From an uncultured Pelagibacteraceae bacterium (lineage in GTDB: Bacteria; Pseudomonadota; Alphaproteobacteria; Pelagibacterales; Pelagibacteraceae), in contig CACKFS010000002.1 of assembly GCA_902599575.1 (NCBI GenBank), positions 1 through 64,000 of the forward strand: a stretch of DNA of 64,000 nt, given 5' to 3'. The translations under genes were made by a program, and so were the position numbers. This document shows, one piece after another, positions 59,604 to 64,000 of this stretch; within the stretch, counting starts at the first letter, position 1; every line of letters starts with the position of its first letter. The notes beneath the pieces were generated by a model. The model saw nothing but the letters and a program-made list of their open reading frames with translations, was not told the origin of the DNA and searched no databases.

Positions 59604-60313
59604 ATTTTTTTAAATCTTGTTATATAATTAACATCATCATTTTTTGAAAGATGCCAATTTCCGGAGAGGACATTGTATTTAACACCAAGTATTTCATCAA
59701 GATACAAAGAATTATTTTTACAAATTTTTATAAGGTCATCTGGTTTAACAAACATATTCCAATCATGTGTGCCGATAGGCAACCACCTAAGAACATACTC
59801 TGCCCCTATTATTGCAAAAATGTATGATTTTAATGTTTTATTTAAAGTTGCAATAAACATAATTCCGTTTTTTTTCAAAAATTTTGAACTTTCTTTTAAA
59901 AATAAATTTATATCTTTTACGTGCTCTACTATTTCCATATTTAATATTACATCAAATTTTTCTTTATGATAAAAATTTTCTGGAGACGCGCAGAAATAAC
60001 GGATTTTTAAATCATTTTCTCTTGCATGAGTTTTGGCTATTTTAATATTTTTTTCTGAAGCGTCTATACCAATCACATTAGCACCAAGTCTTGAAAGTGG
60101 CTCACATAGTAAGCCCCCACCACAACCAATATCTAAAATTTTTATATCTTTTATAGACCTGTTAAATTTTTTTGTAATACTTTCTTTAATATAACTAAGC
60201 CTTACAGGATTGAATTTATGAAGTGGTTTAAATTTTCCGTTAGGATTCCACCATTCTGATGCTAATTTTGAAAATTTGTCGATTTCTTTTTTATTAATTG
60301 TTATATTTTTCAT
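59600..60313 (-). CDS. ubiG: Ubiquinone biosynthesis O-methyltransferase
   Basis: ILDIGCGGGLLCEPLSRLGANVIGIDA; WWNPNGKFKPLHKFNPVRL. Confidence 0.94.
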   Translation of the reverse strand: MKNITINKKEIDKFSKLASEWWNPNGKFKPLHKFNPVRLSYIKESITKKFNRSIKDIKILDIGCGGGLLCEPLSRLGANVIGIDASEKNIKIAKTHARENDLKIRYFCASPENFYHKEKFDVILNMEIVEHVKDINLFLKESSKFLKKNGIMFIATLNKTLKSYIFAIIGAEYVLRWLPIGTHDWNMFVKPDDLIKICKNNSLYLDEILGVKYNVLSGNWHLSKNDDVNYITRFKKI

Positions 60314-60377
60314 TGATAGTTGACTTTTAACTTATGATAATATTTATCTGAATATAAAAATTTATTACAAATTATCA

Positions 60378-61598
60378 ATGAAAATTATAGTATTAAAATT
60401 TGGAGGAACATCAGTCGGTAGCCTAGAAAAGATTAAAAAAGTATCAAAAATAATAATCTCATACGTAAAAAAAAGATATAAAGTAATTGTTGTATCTTCA
60501 GCAATGAGTGGAGTTACTAACGAACTATTGTTAAAAACAAAAAAAATTGCTCAAAATTTTCCAAATGATGAAAAAGACGTTATCCTGTCGACAGGTGAAC
60601 AAATCTCCTGTGCTTTAATAGCAGGAAAATTGAGAGATGCCGGCTATAATTCTAGATCATGGCTTGGATGGCAATTACCGATCATAACTCAGGGCAGTTA
60701 TAGCTCATCAAGAATAATCAAAATTCAAAAAAACAAAATACTTAAATATTTGAAAAAAGGGGGAATACCAATAATTACCGGTTTTCAAGGGGTTAATAAT
60801 GATTTCAGAATAACTACACTTGAGAGAGGTGGTTCAGACACTAGCGCAATTTTATGTGCAAAATTTTTTAGTGCTGATAGATGTATAATCTATACTGATG
60901 TGAAAGGCGTATATACAACAGATCCAAATTTGATTAAAAATGCAAAAAAAATTAGCAAGATATCTTATGAAGAAATGTTAGAGATGGCTTCACTTGGAGC
61001 GAAAGTTATGCAGCCAGCATCCATTCAAGAAGCAAGACTAAACAGAATCGAGATTGACGTAAGATCGACATTTTCAAAAACTTCAGGTACGACAATAACA
61101 AAAAAGAAAAATATAATAAGCAAAAACACCATTAGAGGTATATCTTTTACTAAAAATGACGCAAAGCTAAGTTTAATTGGCGTAAAAGATAAGCCTGGTA
61201 TTGCTGCATCTATTTTTAAACCACTTTATGAAAACTCTATCAATGTAGACATGGTCGTACAAAATGTTTCAGCAGGAGGAAAGGAAACTGATTTGACTTT
61301 TACAATTAAATTAGATGATTTAAAAAAAACACAAAAATTAGTAGAAAATAATAAACAAATTAAATTTAAAAAATTAATTATAAATAAAAACGTGTCGAAA
61401 GTGTCAATAGTTGGTGTAGGAATGGTTACTACCCCTGGTATAACTTACAGAATGTTCAAAGCACTTGCCAAAAAAAATATAAATATCGAAGTTATTTCAA
61501 CCTCAGAAATCAAAATATCAGTTTTAATTAATAAAAAGAATCTCAAAAAATCTGTTGAAATACTTCATCAAGAATTTAAACTAAATAATAGTTTATGA
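60378..61598 (+). CDS. lysC: Aspartate kinase
   Basis: [11 protein letters not shown]-terminal ACT domains. Confidence 0.95.
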   Translation: MKIIVLKFGGTSVGSLEKIKKVSKIIISYVKKRYKVIVVSSAMSGVTNELLLKTKKIAQNFPNDEKDVILSTGEQISCALIAGKLRDAGYNSRSWLGWQLPIITQGSYSSSRIIKIQKNKILKYLKKGGIPIITGFQGVNNDFRITTLERGGSDTSAILCAKFFSADRCIIYTDVKGVYTTDPNLIKNAKKISKISYEEMLEMASLGAKVMQPASIQEARLNRIEIDVRSTFSKTSGTTITKKKNIISKNTIRGISFTKNDAKLSLIGVKDKPGIAASIFKPLYENSINVDMVVQNVSAGGKETDLTFTIKLDDLKKTQKLVENNKQIKFKKLIINKNVSKVSIVGVGMVTTPGITYRMFKALAKKNINIEVISTSEIKISVLINKKNLKKSVEILHQEFKLNNSL

Positions 61599-62695
61599 GT
61601 TTAAGACCATACAGAGATATAAATAAAAAAAAGACAAAAGAAATAAAGGTTGGGGCTGTTAAAGTGGGAGGTAACAATCCCATATCTGTTCAATCGATGA
61701 CAAATACTTTAACTACTGATGTACCAGCTACAATTAGTCAGATAGAGAGTCTTGCAAATGAAGGTGCCGATCTTGTCAGAGTTTCATGTCCTGATGAAGG
61801 TTCAACTAAGTCTTTAAAAGAGATCTGCAAACACTCAAAAGTACCGATAATTGCCGATATACACTTTCATTATAAAAGAGCTTTAGAAGCAGCTGATAAT
61901 GGTGCAAAATGTTTAAGAATAAATCCTGGGAATATTGGATCTAAAGATAAACTTAAAGAAATTATAAAATCTGCAAAATATAACGACTGCTCAATAAGAA
62001 TTGGTGTCAACGCTGGTTCATTGGAGCATGATATCCTTGAAAAATATAAAGAACCTTGTCCAGAAGCTTTAGTAGATAGTGCTTTGAGAAATATAAAATT
62101 GATTGAGGATAATAATTTTGATCAAATAAAAGTTAGCGTCAAATCATCTGATGTATTCCTATCAGTTGCTGCATATAGACAGCTGTCAAAAAAAACTAAT
62201 TATCCTTTACATTTAGGTATTACAGAGTCTGGAAGCTTTATACCTGGAAGTGTAAAATCTTCTATAGGTTTAGGTGTTTTATTATTAGAGGGAATAGGTG
62301 ATACTATCAGAGTATCGCTTTCAGATGATCCGGTTAAAGAAATAAAAATTGGGAATGAAATATTAAAGTCACTCAACTTAAGGTCTAGAGGAGTAAAAAT
62401 TATATCTTGCCCCTCTTGTGCAAGACAAGGATTTGATGTCATTGAAATTGTAAAAAAACTTGAAGAAAAATTATCACATATAAAAACGCCAATAACTCTG
62501 TCGATTATTGGGTGTGTTGTTAATGGACCAGGAGAAGCTTCCCAGACTGAAATTGGTATTACTGGTGGCGGCAAGGACAGTAGCATGCTTTATCTCAACG
62601 GAATTCAAAACAAGAAAATTAAAAACGATGAAATAATATCTAAAGTAGTTTCAATTATAGAAAAAAAAGAAGCTGAAATAATAAATAAAAAATAA
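61595..62695 (+). CDS. ispG: 4-hydroxy-3-methylbut-2-enyl diphosphate synthase
   Basis: [21 protein letters not shown]...CVVNGPGEA Fe-S cysteines. Confidence 0.95.
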   Translation: MSLRPYRDINKKKTKEIKVGAVKVGGNNPISVQSMTNTLTTDVPATISQIESLANEGADLVRVSCPDEGSTKSLKEICKHSKVPIIADIHFHYKRALEAADNGAKCLRINPGNIGSKDKLKEIIKSAKYNDCSIRIGVNAGSLEHDILEKYKEPCPEALVDSALRNIKLIEDNNFDQIKVSVKSSDVFLSVAAYRQLSKKTNYPLHLGITESGSFIPGSVKSSIGLGVLLLEGIGDTIRVSLSDDPVKEIKIGNEILKSLNLRSRGVKIISCPSCARQGFDVIEIVKKLEEKLSHIKTPITLSIIGCVVNGPGEASQTEIGITGGGKDSSMLYLNGIQNKKIKNDEIISKVVSIIEKKEAEIINKK

Positions 62696-62698
62696 ATA

Positions 62699-63775
62699 AT
62701 GATACCTGTTGATAAAGTAAGAGAGATCATCTCTAAACATAAAATATTAGAGAAAGAATTATCATCCGATAAAGTTGATAAAAAAAAATTTGCAAAAATT
62801 TCAAAAGAATATTCCGATTTAAATGAAATTTTGAATGACGCTAAACAATTTTTATCTTTTGATAAAACTGAAAGAGAATTAATCAAACTAATAGATGATA
62901 ATGAAACTGATCAAGAGATGAAAGAATTAGCAAAAGCTGAATTAGATGAACTTAATAAAAAAATAAAGATTAACGAAAAAAAATTAAAATTATTTTTACT
63001 TCCCAAAGATGATGCTGACAAAAAAAACGCAATTATAGAAATTCGAGCTGGTACGGGCGGCTTAGAAGCAAGTTTATTTGCTGCAGATTTGTTTAAAATG
63101 TATGAAAAAGTTAGCAACAAAAGAAAATGGTTATTAGAATTAATTAGTATTTCTAAAAGTGAGGCAGGTGGATTAAAAGAAGTTATAGCAAGTATCAAGG
63201 GACAAAATATATATTCATCATTAAAATTTGAAAGCGGAGTTCACAGAGTACAAAGAGTTCCTGAAACAGAAACTCAGGGAAGGGTTCATACATCAGCAGC
63301 TACTGTAGCAGTATTGCCTGAAGCAGAGGAAGTCGACGTTAAAATTGATGATAAGGATTTGAGAATTGATGTATTTAGAAGTAGTGGTCCTGGAGGCCAA
63401 AGCGTTAATACAACTGACTCTGCTGTTAGAATTACTCATATACCAACTGGCATAGTTGTAAGCCAACAAGATGAAAAATCTCAAATTAGAAATAAGGAAA
63501 AAGGTCTTAAAATCTTGAGATCAAGAATTTATGAATTTGAACGAAAAAAGTTAGAAGATGCAAGATCTAAAGATCGAAAAAATAAAATTGGCACTGGAGA
63601 TAGGTCTGAAAGAATAAGAACTTATAATTTTCCTCAAGGCAGGATAACCGACCATAGAATAAATTTAACTTTACACAAATTAGAAGAGTTTATGGAAGGT
63701 GAAATATTCGATGAAATTGTTGACAGCCTTAATTTACACGCTCAAGAGGAAGAACTTAAAGGTTTAGAAAAATGA
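62699..63775 (+). CDS. prfA: Peptide chain release factor 1
   Basis: GGQ motif ([17 protein letters not shown]). Confidence 0.96.
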   Translation: MIPVDKVREIISKHKILEKELSSDKVDKKKFAKISKEYSDLNEILNDAKQFLSFDKTERELIKLIDDNETDQEMKELAKAELDELNKKIKINEKKLKLFLLPKDDADKKNAIIEIRAGTGGLEASLFAADLFKMYEKVSNKRKWLLELISISKSEAGGLKEVIASIKGQNIYSSLKFESGVHRVQRVPETETQGRVHTSAATVAVLPEAEEVDVKIDDKDLRIDVFRSSGPGGQSVNTTDSAVRITHIPTGIVVSQQDEKSQIRNKEKGLKILRSRIYEFERKKLEDARSKDRKNKIGTGDRSERIRTYNFPQGRITDHRINLTLHKLEEFMEGEIFDEIVDSLNLHAQEEELKGLEK

Positions 63776-64000
63776 ATCTAATACAGGCACTTAATACTGG
63801 TTACAATTTATTAAAATCAAGCAAAATAAACAGTTATAAAATTGATACTGAAATTTTGCTGTCTGCAAGCTTAAAAATTTCTAAAGAAAAAATGATACTC
63901 AATCTAAATAAAGAAATTAGTTTTGAAGACTATGAAAATTTTTTAACAAAAATAAAAAGAAGAAAAGCAAATGAGCCTATTGCTTATATATTAAAAAAAA
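63772..64000 (+). CDS. prmC: Release factor glutamine methyltransferase PrmC, N-terminal part
   Basis: [34 protein letters not shown]...[12 protein letters not shown]; overlaps the prfA stop by 4 nt; truncated by window edge. Confidence 0.85.
   Translation, partial: MNLIQALNTGYNLLKSSKINSYKIDTEILLSASLKISKEKMILNLNKEISFEDYENFLTKIKRRKANEPIAYILKK

Overview
The window is a gene-dense, very AT-rich bacterial chromosome segment. Gene content and synteny match the core genome of a SAR11/Pelagibacterales alphaproteobacterium: rpmH-rnpA-yidD-yidC-argB-dapD-dapE, murA-DUF2948-hisD-infA, hisS-hisZ-hisG, trpF-trpB-trpA-accD-folC, aroA/rpsA/ihfB, gcrA, argD-argF and dnaX-ybaB-recR. About 67 protein genes are supported. 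RNA genes seen by eye are tRNA-Thr(GGU), tRNA-Phe(GAA), tRNA-His(GUG) and a small bacterial SRP RNA. I see no prophage, transposon, CRISPR array or hypervariable island, and no obvious large new multi-gene system. The best leads are small-scale: (1) tRNA-Thr and tRNA-Phe carry A18 plus G55 in place of the near-universal G18-U55 pair, while tRNA-His keeps G18/T55; (2) structured RNAs abut ORFs with almost no spacer (infA/tRNA-Phe, tRNA-His/hisS, SRP RNA/dnaX); (3) an A10 slip site in dnaX lies at the expected gamma/tau boundary; (4) a ROSE-like thermometer candidate plus sigma32-like promoter precedes hsp20; (5) an MGME1-like exonuclease sits between rmuC and an exonuclease I gene; (6) AccA has a C-terminal transmembrane extension; (7) glcB lacks the glycine riboswitch reported in Ca. 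Pelagibacter ubique. All calls are from reading the sequence; no database search or folding was run.
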